The notes under the pieces are model-generated. The model was not told the DNA's origin. It ran no database searches and was given only the letters and a program-made list of their open reading frames with translations. From Chitinophaga pinensis (lineage in GTDB: Bacteria; Bacteroidota; Bacteroidia; M30B66): 5,882 nt of DNA. Of this stretch, positions 1 through 5,882 are shown one piece after another (the first letter of the stretch is position 1; each line of letters begins with the position of its first letter). The translations under genes were made by a program, and so were the position numbers. The stretch is taken from the NCBI GenBank assembly GCA_943330985.1, contig CALQJV010000092.1:1-5882 (forward strand), read 5' to 3'.

Positions 1-2799
1 CAGGTTTTTGATCTGTATTCCAATTCCTTCATTCCAATTTCAAAAGTTTTACCCAAATTACCATTTTCGGAAAAGCTCATTAAGGATATTCATTGCGATT
101 CGCTTGGTGCAATTTATATACTTAAAAGTAATCCCGTACAATTATGGAAATACAATACCGATGGAGAATTTCAACTTATTGCCAATTTGACTAAATGGGA
201 AGAGAAGATTAGAAAGTCTCCAGAACTTATTAATTTTCTGCAGTCAAATTTTATAGTTAGCCGTGATAAATTATTTATTTCAATTTATTATAATGAAACG
301 GCCTATTACATTACGAATAAACATGTAGTCCCTATAAATTTATATCAAAATCAACCTGTTCAGATTTGCTCAAACCACGAATTACGTTATTTGAATGCCG
401 GTGAAGAAGGTTATCATCGAGTTGATGAAAATGGAAATGATACGTTTATAGCTTCAGCATCGACCAATAAACTTTTAAATGAAGAAGGAATTAGAATCTA
501 TAAATCAAATGCTAATTCATTGAATTCATTATTAATTATAGACTCTCAATCTAAAATTAAAATTATACATAATAATTCAACGATAGATCTTTCAAACATT
601 GAAGGTTTAGCTAACGATAAAGAAAAGGCCATTGTAAAATTTGTACAAACCGCAGATAACCAATTCTGGATACTCACGAATGTGGGGGTTTATCAACTTG
701 TATTATCGAAAAAATATTTCGCTAATTATTTTAATATTTCACGCAGTACTTTATATCCTGGAACACCTATGCGGGGCATATACGCAGATGCCAGTTTTAC
801 CTATAAAGTTTCAGACTTCCATGATTTTCTTATTGCCAGCACGTGGGATCGGCTGTTAATTAAGCAAGGAAAAAATGAAACTGAAATTCCCGTTGAGGGG
901 ATGCCATATGCAGTTTTAAAACATAAATCAAACATCTATTATGGAACGTATTGTTTATGGCAACTCGATCTTCGTAACAAGACTTCCATTCAGTTAGACT
1001 CTATATCCTCAGAGGAGCTCATTACTATTTTTCCACTCAACGATTCATTACTAATAATAGGAAGGCGGACGGGAATATACATTTACAATATTCATAGCAG
1101 AAATACTTATCGGTCAGATAAAGGTTATCCCAATCCTCTCTTTCTAACACGCATCCTACGATCTAAAACACATGGTATTTTGGCTGTTGCAGAAAACGGT
1201 CTCTATGAATTGAATGAAAGTGGTCATGTAAAAGACTTTTATGGTCCGCAAGCATCACAACGTTCTCATCGTTTGCCTTATTCAGGAATTCGGGATGTCT
1301 GCGAAGATGCCCAAGGGATTTTCTGGCTAGGACTTAAAGAGGGTGGTTTGGTTCGCTGGAATTGGAATGGGAAGGATCCTCTTGGGGCTAAGCAATTCAA
1401 GCAATTTGGTTTTTACGAGGGGTTTCCATCCGAAAATATTTGCCGCATCGAACCCGATAAATTTGGATTCTTGTGGATTAGCACATTCAACGGACTTGTT
1501 CGTTTTAAATTGAGCGATTATAGTACACGCATCTTCACTACCAAAGATGGTTTATCTCATAACGAGTTCAATTGGTCATCATCTTTTCAGGCAGCCGATG
1601 GGCGACTTTATTTTGGAGGATTAGAGGGTGTGAATGCCTTTGATCCAAAGGAATTTTATCAAAAAGAACGAAAAATTGATTTCCCGTTTCAACTGACTGG
1701 GTTTACAAAATTTTCGGAGAAAGAGGATACGACCATCGATTGCCTTCCGCTCATGCGAAATACTTCGACCATATTTATGGATGTTGGCGATACCTATATC
1801 AATATTGGTTTTGCCTTACTCGATTTCATCGATCGAACACATCGTTTTGCATACAAAATTGAAGGGGTAGATAAAGAGTGGCATAATATAGAGCAAAACA
1901 GTCTGTTGCTTAGTGGATTGCCTTATGGAAATCACACCATACGCATAAAAGCCCAATTGGAAAATGGACAATGGAATCCCACCGATATCATCCTTCCAAT
2001 TAGAGTATTGAAACCATTTTATTTAAAAATATGGTTTTTTATAGTATGTGTTTTGTTGCTATCGGCAATCTTCATTATCTACTTTCGGATGAAGCAAAAA
2101 CGTTTGATGAAAAACAAACAGATGCTAGAATCTACTGTTTACAAACGAACCATGAGTTTGAAAAATGTAATCGAGCAACGCGAGTTATTAATCAAGGAAA
2201 TCCATCACCGGGTTCGAAACAATCTTCAAACAATTTCCGGTTTGCTGCATCTACAGAAGGGAACATTAAAAGATGAACAATTATTAGCTGTATTAAATGA
2301 GGGGCAGAGCAGAATAAATAGTATTGCCCTTATACATCAAAGCTTGTATCAAACTGACGATTTGGTAAGCATTGATTTTAAGCCATTTTTAGCAGAACTA
2401 GCAGATAAAATTTCGGAATTATTCGATTCATACAAACGCGAATTTGTTCTTGAAATTGAAATGAACAACATTCACTTCGATGTGGATACATCTATTCCAT
2501 TAGGGTTGATTTTAAATGAACTCCTCACTAATTCATTGAAATATGCTTTTGATGAAAATGGGTTGGTTCATGTTTCTATAGCCATTACAGAAACAGCTCC
2601 ATTGAATTTCGAATTGATTTATAGTGATAATGGGCCAGGACTTTCTGAGCATATAAATCTAGTAAAGCCAAGCACCTTAGGATTAAGATTGATTAAAGGT
2701 CTTGCAGGTCAATTAAGAGGTGAAATTGATTATTCCTTCCAAGAAAAATCAACCTTTCATATTTCGTTTAAATCGAAAGAGATAATCAAGGAATCGTAA
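1..2799 (+). CDS. Membrane sensor histidine kinase with Reg_prop beta-propeller, Y_Y_Y and HisKA_2 domains (5' end cut by window)
   Basis: The reading frame is open from base 1 to the TAA at 2797-2799 (932 visible residues), so the true start lies upstream. Residues 1 to about 600 form a predicted periplasmic sensor with beta-propeller (Reg_prop-like) strands; the clearest repeats are at about 430-453, 480-502 and 529-547, each ending in a pattern such as GLVRF or GVNAF. A Y_Y_Y domain follows at about 602-670 (FAYKIEGVDKEW). One membrane helix lies at 677-695, then a charged, probably coiled linker. The HisKA_2 phosphoacceptor motif EIHHRVRNNLQ puts the likely phospho-histidine at H736. The HATPase has an N box (NELLTNSLKYAF, N844), a G1 box (DNGPGL, 876-881) and a G2 box (TLGLRL, 892-897). 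All catalytic motifs are intact. It probably senses an extracellular or periplasmic ligand and phosphorylates the LytTR regulator encoded two genes downstream. The ligand cannot be read from sequence; this architecture is often tied to polysaccharide sensing. Confidence 0.9.
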   Translation, partial: QVFDLYSNSFIPISKVLPKLPFSEKLIKDIHCDSLGAIYILKSNPVQLWKYNTDGEFQLIANLTKWEEKIRKSPELINFLQSNFIVSRDKLFISIYYNETAYYITNKHVVPINLYQNQPVQICSNHELRYLNAGEEGYHRVDENGNDTFIASASTNKLLNEEGIRIYKSNANSLNSLLIIDSQSKIKIIHNNSTIDLSNIEGLANDKEKAIVKFVQTADNQFWILTNVGVYQLVLSKKYFANYFNISRSTLYPGTPMRGIYADASFTYKVSDFHDFLIASTWDRLLIKQGKNETEIPVEGMPYAVLKHKSNIYYGTYCLWQLDLRNKTSIQLDSISSEELITIFPLNDSLLIIGRRTGIYIYNIHSRNTYRSDKGYPNPLFLTRILRSKTHGILAVAENGLYELNESGHVKDFYGPQASQRSHRLPYSGIRDVCEDAQGIFWLGLKEGGLVRWNWNGKDPLGAKQFKQFGFYEGFPSENICRIEPDKFGFLWISTFNGLVRFKLSDYSTRIFTTKDGLSHNEFNWSSSFQAADGRLYFGGLEGVNAFDPKEFYQKERKIDFPFQLTGFTKFSEKEDTTIDCLPLMRNTSTIFMDVGDTYINIGFALLDFIDRTHRFAYKIEGVDKEWHNIEQNSLLLSGLPYGNHTIRIKAQLENGQWNPTDIILPIRVLKPFYLKIWFFIVCVLLLSAIFIIYFRMKQKRLMKNKQMLESTVYKRTMSLKNVIEQRELLIKEIHHRVRNNLQTISGLLHLQKGTLKDEQLLAVLNEGQSRINSIALIHQSLYQTDDLVSIDFKPFLAELADKISELFDSYKREFVLEIEMNNIHFDVDTSIPLGLILNELLTNSLKYAFDENGLVHVSIAITETAPLNFELIYSDNGPGLSEHINLVKPSTLGLRLIKGLAGQLRGEIDYSFQEKSTFHISFKSKEIIKES

Positions 2800-2815
2800 A
2801 ATCATTCGATTTTTT

Positions 2816-2848
2816 TCATTCATCCCAAATTTAGGCTCATTCATCCCA
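2816..2848. promoter_or_regulatory. Candidate LytTR regulator binding site: two 12-bp direct repeats, 21-bp period
   Basis: The sequence TCATTCATCCCA occurs exactly at 2816-2827 and again at 2837-2848, 21 bp start to start with a 9-bp gap, so both copies face the same side of the helix. LytTR-family regulators (AgrA, AlgR, ComE) are known to bind paired direct repeats about two helical turns apart, and such a regulator is encoded at 3115-3831. The pair sits in the 89-nt gap ahead of the zinc-ribbon and regulator genes. Autoregulation is inferred; the motif is not an obvious match to the classical Firmicutes LytTR consensus. Confidence 0.5.
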
Positions 2849-2865
2849 TTTTTTTGGTTGTTAAT

Positions 2866-2873
2866 TAGAATTG
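2866..2873 (+). promoter_or_regulatory. Possible -7 promoter box for the zinc-ribbon/response regulator genes
   Basis: TAGAATTG differs at one position from the Bacteroidetes -7 consensus TAnnTTTG. No good -33 TTG is found at the usual 17-23 bp distance; instead the second direct repeat (2837-2848) occupies that place, as expected of an activator-dependent promoter. The implied leader before the ATG at 2889 would be only about 10 nt. This is a tentative call, and co-transcription with the kinase gene is equally possible. Confidence 0.25.
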
Positions 2874-2888
2874 GTGTTTTTTTACATT

Positions 2889-3098
2889 ATGGCATTTATA
2901 GATGTTCAATATAAAGAGGAGGACGATCAAAATCCAACGCATGAGTGTAAACTCTGCTCGGGGAATTTGATTAAAATGCCGAAACATTTGAGTGCTCGAT
3001 TTAAGGAGGCAATTCTTGGAAATAATTCAATCACGTTATTCCGTTGCGAAGAATGTGGTTCAGAATATTCGTTAAATGAAATAGATTCGAAATTGTGA
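2889..3098 (+). CDS. Small four-cysteine zinc-ribbon protein of unknown function
   Basis: A 69-residue protein with two CxxC knuckles: C20/C23 (HECKLCSGNL) and C53/C56 (RCEECGSEY), 29 residues apart, the pattern of a zinc ribbon that binds one zinc ion. It has no signal peptide or membrane helix, so it is probably cytoplasmic. The N-terminus is acidic (KEEDDQN) and the segment between the knuckles contains a basic stretch (KMPKHLSARFKEA). ATG 2889 is chosen because the possible TTG at 2871 would only add a short hydrophobic tail (MVFFYI) and overlap the presumed promoter. It lies 89 nt after the sensor kinase gene and 16 nt before the response regulator gene, which suggests a shared transcript and a role in the same pathway. 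I do not recognise a named family; an adaptor, a nucleic-acid-binding accessory or a metal/redox-responsive modulator are only possibilities. Confidence 0.7.
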   Translation: MAFIDVQYKEEDDQNPTHECKLCSGNLIKMPKHLSARFKEAILGNNSITLFRCEECGSEYSLNEIDSKL

Positions 3099-3114
3099 TA
3101 TCCTTTCTCTGACT

Positions 3115-3831
3115 GTGGTGAAAAAAGTAAAAATAGGGATCGTAGAAGATGAGATGATAATCGCATCAGTCATTCATGACTGTTTGGAGAAATTAAATTA
3201 TGAAGTGGTTGAGCCTGTTATAAGTTTCAATGAGGCCATCGAAATGCTTTACACCGAACAGCCCGATATGGTCATTATTGACATTCGTTTATCCGGAAAT
3301 AAGGATGGGATTGAACTGGCAGAATATATTCGAGAAAATTATTCGATTCCCTTTATTTACCTAACAGCAAACAGCGACAAAGAGACTCTTTCGAGAGCAA
3401 AGAAGACTACCCCAAATGCTTATTTATTGAAACCATTTACTCAAAACGACTTATTTGCAGCTATCGAGATTGGTTTGAACAATTTCGAAATGCAGAAATC
3501 AATGAATTCAAAAGTTCAAACTTCCATTGTCATTAAAGATGGGTATAAATTAGTGAATGTTCCATTTTCTGAAATGGTGTATTTTGTGTGTGCTGATAAT
3601 TATTTGCAGTTATTATTAAAAAATGGTAAGACACTTTTAACACGTTCTACCATTGCCGAAATGATTAGTCGGCTTCCACAAGATCAATTTTGCCAAATCA
3701 GTCGTTCTTGCATTGTAAACATGACATTTATAAAGAAGGTTGAAAAAAATAACGTGTTGATTAATGATTTAATTCTTACAATTACTTCAAGTTACCGCCA
3801 AAAATTAATCGCTCAAATTCATATAAAATAG
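3115..3831 (+). CDS. LytTR-family response regulator (REC-LytTR)
   Basis: A 238-residue transcription factor of normal length for the family. The receiver domain spans about residues 4-122: acidic pocket E11/D12 (IVEDE), phospho-acceptor D56 (VIIDIRLSG), switch T84 (YLTA) and K106 (LLKPF). A short linker leads to a LytTR DNA-binding domain at about 137-235, with the typical SEMVYFVCADNYLQLLL strand and the QISRSCIVNMTFI segment. All phosphorelay residues are present, so it should be activated by phosphorylation, most plausibly by the HisKA_2 kinase encoded upstream. The start is GTG 3115 or the adjacent GTG 3118; no ATG precedes the receiver core and no Shine-Dalgarno is seen. It follows the zinc-ribbon gene by 16 nt and ends before a strong terminator. 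Its target may be the direct repeat at 2816-2848; other targets are unknown. Confidence 0.93.
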   Translation: MVKKVKIGIVEDEMIIASVIHDCLEKLNYEVVEPVISFNEAIEMLYTEQPDMVIIDIRLSGNKDGIELAEYIRENYSIPFIYLTANSDKETLSRAKKTTPNAYLLKPFTQNDLFAAIEIGLNNFEMQKSMNSKVQTSIVIKDGYKLVNVPFSEMVYFVCADNYLQLLLKNGKTLLTRSTIAEMISRLPQDQFCQISRSCIVNMTFIKKVEKNNVLINDLILTITSSYRQKLIAQIHIK

Positions 3832-3856
3832 TTTCAATTACTTCCTAATTACCCTC

Positions 3857-3894
3857 AAAAAAGCCGCTCTGTTTTTTAAACAGAGCGGCTTTTT
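3857..3894. terminator. Strong bidirectional intrinsic terminator between convergent genes
   Basis: A perfect 12-bp stem, GCCGCTCTGTTT (3863-3874) paired with AAACAGAGCGGC (3878-3889), closes on a 3-nt loop. It is preceded by six A (3857-3862) and followed by five T (3890-3894), so each strand yields a GC-rich hairpin with a U tract. It lies 25 nt after the response regulator stop and faces the minus-strand S4 gene, fitting a shared terminator for both operons. Confidence 0.92.
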
Positions 3895-3902
3895 GATGTG
3901 AT

Positions 3903-4033
3903 AAACCCGATAGCTATTTTGGCACATCAGCACTTCAAAGCCTCATTTCCAAATCTCCAATCCGATAGCTATCGAATCTTCAAATTATCAAATTATAAGC
4001 ATATCAGCAAATCGAACACATTAGCACATTAAA
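3903..4033. repeat. A/T-rich intergenic repeat tract with GATAGCTAT palindromic elements
   Basis: Between the terminator and the S4 gene stop there is no credible gene. CCGATAGCTAT occurs at 3907-3917 and 3962-3972; the second copy is part of a perfect 12-bp palindrome, CGATAGCTATCG (3963-3974). Around them, the minus strand reads as a loose series of 8-10 nt units such as AATGTGCT, AATTTGAT, AATTTGAAG and ATTTGGAA; on the plus strand ATCAGCA recurs at 3926-3932 and 4003-4009. This resembles low-complexity spacer repeats that I associate with Bacteroidetes genomes. Function is unknown. Confidence 0.55.
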
Positions 4034-4036
4034 AAA

Positions 4037-4258
4037 TCAATCACCAGTTGCTTCCACAATCTCCACCTTCAAATTGCCAAATTCCACAATCATTCCTGAG
4101 CGAAGTTTATTGCGTTTACGGAATTCAAATTCTCCATTTACTTTAATCTCACCGTTTTCAACAAGTTGGTTTGCATGACCACCCGATTCGGCCCATTGCA
4201 TCAGCTTCAATAATTTGTTGAGCTCTATAAATTCCTGACTTAATTCAAATTGTTTCAT
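4037..4258 (-). CDS. Small S4-domain RNA-binding protein, YbcJ-like
   Basis: A 73-residue protein made almost entirely of one S4 RNA-binding domain (about residues 10-60): the LNKLLKLMQWAESGGHANQ helices, the ENGEIKVNGE turn and the basic RKRNKLRSGMIVEF strand. It closely resembles E. coli YbcJ in length and motif order. Such stand-alone S4 proteins are thought to bind structured RNA, perhaps rRNA or tRNA, but their exact role is not settled. ATG 4258 is chosen because it begins the family-like MKQFELSQ sequence; a farther start at 4297 would add 13 hydrophobic residues encoded by the terminator hairpin of the preceding gene. The start codon is only about 12 nt downstream of that terminator's T tract, leaving little room for a leader, so expression may depend on readthrough from ndk or on a promoter inside the hairpin region. 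It converges on the response regulator operon. Confidence 0.85.
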   Translation of the reverse strand: MKQFELSQEFIELNKLLKLMQWAESGGHANQLVENGEIKVNGEFEFRKRNKLRSGMIVEFGNLKVEIVEATGD

Positions 4259-4270
4259 CGTGTATATATA

Positions 4271-4308
4271 ATAAAAAACGAGGAGCATGAATCTCATACT
4301 CCTCGTTT
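4271..4308 (-). terminator. Intrinsic terminator after ndk
   Basis: On the minus strand a 10-bp stem, AAACGAGGAG (from 4308 down to 4299) with CTCCTCGTTT (4285 down to 4276), is extended after one C-A mismatch by 4 more pairs (ATGA/TCAT) around a 3-nt loop. A T-rich tail follows (TTTTTTATTAT). It starts 19 nt after the ndk stop. The plus-strand side lacks a T run, so it acts in one direction. Confidence 0.82.
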
Positions 4309-4327
4309 ACAATTAATTTATAACGTA

Positions 4328-4747
4328 TTAAAAGCGCTCAAACTGATTAAAGAAGAAGCTTCCTTCAATTTCTGCATTCTCATCACTATCAGAACCATGA
4401 ACAGCGTTTGCATCAATTGATTTAGCAAATAATGCACGAATTGTTCCTGGAGCTGCTTTTGACGGATCCGTCGCACCAATTAAATCACGGAAATCAGCAA
4501 CTGCATTGTCTTTTTCAAGAATAACAGCTACAATTGGACCTGATGACATAAAAGAAACCAATTCACCATAAAATCCACGCTCACTATGAACAGCGTAAAA
4601 TTTACCAGCAATTTCTGGGCTTAACTGCGTGTATTTCATTGCACGGATTACAAATCCAGCCTCATTTATTTTTTGAAGGATGCCTCCAATGTGATTATTC
4701 TTAACCGCATCCGGTTTAATCATCGTGAATGTTACTTTACCAGCCAT
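4328..4747 (-). CDS. ndk: Nucleoside diphosphate kinase
   Basis: A 139-residue cytoplasmic enzyme that moves the gamma-phosphate from ATP to nucleoside diphosphates through a phospho-histidine, keeping NTP and dNTP pools balanced. Length is normal for bacterial Ndk. The active-site motif NAVHGSDS carries catalytic H117. The other nucleotide- and phosphate-binding residues are in place: K11 (MIKPDAV), Y51 and F59, R87, T93, R104 and N114. The start ATG 4747 has an A-rich upstream stretch (AACAAAAACAATAGAA) rather than a Shine-Dalgarno, usual in Bacteroidetes. A perfect -7 box lies at 4780-4787 and a terminator follows the stop, so ndk probably forms its own short transcript, although readthrough from the phosphorylase gene 90 nt upstream is possible. 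No anomaly was seen. Confidence 0.97.
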   Translation of the reverse strand: MAGKVTFTMIKPDAVKNNHIGGILQKINEAGFVIRAMKYTQLSPEIAGKFYAVHSERGFYGELVSFMSSGPIVAVILEKDNAVADFRDLIGATDPSKAAPGTIRALFAKSIDANAVHGSDSDENAEIEGSFFFNQFERF

Positions 4748-4779
4748 TTCTATTGTTTTTGTTGTTTTATTTTCGGGTG

Positions 4780-4787
4780 CAAAAGTA
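4780..4787 (-). promoter_or_regulatory. Bacteroidetes-type -7 promoter box for ndk
   Basis: Read on the minus strand, TACTTTTG matches the Bacteroidetes housekeeping -7 consensus TAnnTTTG exactly and lies 32 nt upstream of the ndk start. A clear -33 TTG is absent; only a T-rich run is found at the right distance. Transcription would begin a few bases downstream, giving a leader of about 25 nt. Confidence 0.6.
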
Positions 4788-4837
4788 TGAAAAAGAAAAC
4801 ATCTAAAAAATGGGAATGATTAAACCTGAAAATTATT

Positions 4838-5653
4838 TCACATTTCAGCAAGCAATCCTTTGAATATAGCAGTCATTTTTACTTCAGCTTTAGACGCCGC
4901 ATCAATCACATCTTGGTGGGTAACTTCCACAATACGTCCTTCAACTCCAATATCTGTAATGACCGAAACTGCAAAACAAGGCAGTGACATGTGTCGTGCT
5001 GTAATCACCTCAGGTACAGTCGACATACCCACGGCATCTCCACCAATAATTCGCATGTATTTGTATTCGGCAGGTGTCTCAAAACAAGGTCCACTAACAC
5101 TTACATAAACACCTTCGTGAATGTTATATCCTAGATTTTTTGCAATGCCATGTGCTTTTTGAATGATGGAACGATCATAAGGTTCGCTCATATCTGGGAA
5201 GCGGGGCCCCAATTCTTTGAAATTTTTCCCCATCAAAGGATTGTTGGGAAGTAAATTGATATGATCGTTGAGAATCATTACATCGCCAATTTCAAAAGCC
5301 GGATTCACACCGCCACTTGCATTACTAAGTAACAAGGTAGAAATGCCCAAATACTTCATAACGCGCACCGGGAAGCCCACTTGCTGCATACTGTAGCCCT
5401 CGTAAAAATGAAAACGTCCTTGCATTACAACAACCGGCTTATTGGCAATTGTACCAAAAATGAGTTTACCGCTATGCCCCTCAACAGTAGAAACCGGGAA
5501 ATGCGGAATTTCTTCGTAAGGCAATGTATACTGAATGGCTATTTCATTGACTAATCCACCCAAGCCAGTTCCTAAAATGATTCCACAAAGTGGTTCGAAA
5601 TTCGACGTTTTACTACGGATATAATTTACCGTTTCGTTAATTTGATCTAACAT
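4838..5653 (-). CDS. punA: Purine nucleoside phosphorylase, trimeric (PNP/MTAP) class
   Basis: A 271-residue cytoplasmic purine-salvage enzyme that cleaves purine (deoxy)nucleosides with phosphate to give free base and (deoxy)ribose 1-phosphate. Class motifs in order: GTGLGGL (28-34, phosphate loop), EGHSGKL with H60, QGRFHFYEGY with R80, H82 and Y84, LLSNASGG (108-115), GPCFETPAE with F191 and E192, and GGDAVGMSTVPE with M210. H246 matches human His257. Length fits the trimeric family, not the hexameric DeoD family. One departure: at the position of human Asn243, which favours 6-oxopurines, this protein has Asp (D234 in VITDIGVEG). MTA phosphorylases also use Asp there, so adenosine could be accepted. 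The ATG at 5653 lies inside the end of lpxK (17-nt overlap), suggesting translational coupling. No convincing terminator separates it from ndk. Confidence 0.95.
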   Translation of the reverse strand: MLDQINETVNYIRSKTSNFEPLCGIILGTGLGGLVNEIAIQYTLPYEEIPHFPVSTVEGHSGKLIFGTIANKPVVVMQGRFHFYEGYSMQQVGFPVRVMKYLGISTLLLSNASGGVNPAFEIGDVMILNDHINLLPNNPLMGKNFKELGPRFPDMSEPYDRSIIQKAHGIAKNLGYNIHEGVYVSVSGPCFETPAEYKYMRIIGGDAVGMSTVPEVITARHMSLPCFAVSVITDIGVEGRIVEVTHQDVIDAASKAEVKMTAIFKGLLAEM

Positions 5654-5882
5654 AATTTTCTATGATTTCATTGAATTTTTCAGCTTCTCCAATCTCTATT
5701 GTTAAAGGAATTTCAATCCATGAAGATTTTTCTTCCTCTAATAATAAAGGTTCAATACGAACACGGTCTTTGCTGGTTGTAATAAACAAAGGTCGGTCTT
5801 TCGCAAACTTAATACTATTTTGTTTTATCGATTCAATATCGCTTTTTTTAAATTGATAATGATCGGGAAATTGAAATGTATG
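5637..5882 (-). CDS. lpxK: Tetraacyldisaccharide 4'-kinase LpxK, C-terminal end (5' part beyond window)
   Basis: The minus-strand frame is open from the right window edge to TAA at 5639-5637, giving the last 81 residues. They contain two signatures of the LpxK C-terminal domain: FPDHYQF followed by a KKSDIESIK helix, and the strand FITTSKDRVRI, equivalent to the usual TEKDxVR. The end reads WIEIPLTIEI and a short helix. LpxK is an inner-membrane-associated kinase that phosphorylates the 4' position of the lipid A disaccharide precursor, so the organism makes lipopolysaccharide. The Walker A motif and membrane anchor lie outside the window. The gene overlaps the start of the phosphorylase gene by 17 nt in another frame; this lpxK-phosphorylase pair is a familiar arrangement in Bacteroidetes. 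Nothing suggests it is broken. Confidence 0.88.
   Translation of the reverse strand, partial: HTFQFPDHYQFKKSDIESIKQNSIKFAKDRPLFITTSKDRVRIEPLLLEEEKSSWIEIPLTIEIGEAEKFNEIIENYVRSN

Noticed and set aside
187..2799. Treating TTG 187 as the kinase start
   Set aside because: The frame is open back to base 1 and encodes propeller-like sequence (SLGAIYILKSN), so the gene begins outside the window.
2788..2816. Hairpin with T run at the kinase stop codon, possible terminator
   Set aside because: Only five Watson-Crick pairs (AATCG/CGATT) plus a few weak pairs around a 10-nt loop, and the T run overlaps the stem; too weak to call.
2927..3166. Minus-strand open frame of 79 codons
   Set aside because: It lies opposite the zinc-ribbon gene and the start of the regulator, with no recognisable motif; a shadow frame.
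4259..4297. N-terminal extension of the S4 protein (start at 4297)
   Set aside because: The 13 extra residues are encoded by the ndk terminator and do not resemble the family; the start at 4258 fits YbcJ-like proteins.
4811..4823. TGGGAATGATTA-like sequence upstream of ndk as another LytTR site
   Set aside because: It only partly resembles the reverse complement of the 12-bp repeat, with the bases out of register, and is not paired.
4826..4848. Hairpin CTGAAA/TTTCAG at the phosphorylase stop, possible terminator
   Set aside because: Six A/T-rich pairs with an 11-nt loop and a T run that starts some 15 nt away; not a convincing intrinsic terminator.
5662..5856. Plus-strand open frame of 64 codons at the right edge
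   Set aside because: The opposite strand encodes the recognisable LpxK C-terminus; this frame is its antisense shadow.

Overview
The window (about 35% G+C by eye) looks like a chromosomal segment of a Bacteroidetes (Bacteroidota) bacterium, probably of the Flavobacteriia/Cytophagia type. Supporting signs are a sensor kinase of the Reg_prop/Y_Y_Y beta-propeller type, a LytTR response regulator, A-rich translation starts without clear Shine-Dalgarno sequences, a perfect Bacteroidetes -7 promoter box (TAnnTTTG) upstream of ndk, and an lpxK-purine nucleoside phosphorylase gene pair. No phage, transposase, CRISPR, tRNA or rRNA signal is visible.

Left half (1-3894, plus strand): a two-component signalling locus. 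A large membrane sensor kinase, cut by the left window edge (its frame is open to base 1), has beta-propeller repeats, a Y_Y_Y domain, one membrane helix and a HisKA_2/HATPase kinase module. It is followed after 89 nt by a 69-residue four-cysteine zinc-ribbon protein, and 16 nt later by a full-length REC-LytTR response regulator. The 89-nt gap holds two exact 12-bp direct repeats at a 21-bp period, the geometry expected of a LytTR-dimer binding site, so the regulator may control its own operon. A strong hairpin with A and T tracts on either side closes the operon and probably serves both strands.

Middle (3895-4036): a gene-free, A/T-rich stretch with short periodic repeat units and two copies of a GATAGCTAT palindromic element.

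Right half (4037-5882, minus strand): a housekeeping block, read right to left. The C-terminal end of LpxK (lipid A 4'-kinase) overlaps the start of a trimeric-type purine nucleoside phosphorylase by 17 nt. Next come nucleoside diphosphate kinase with its own promoter and terminator, and a small YbcJ-like S4 RNA-binding protein. The phosphorylase carries Asp where human PNP has its base-selective Asn243, which may broaden substrate use to 6-aminopurines.

The best candidate for something undescribed is the kinase / zinc ribbon / LytTR operon with its internal 21-bp-period repeat. The rest is ordinary core metabolism.
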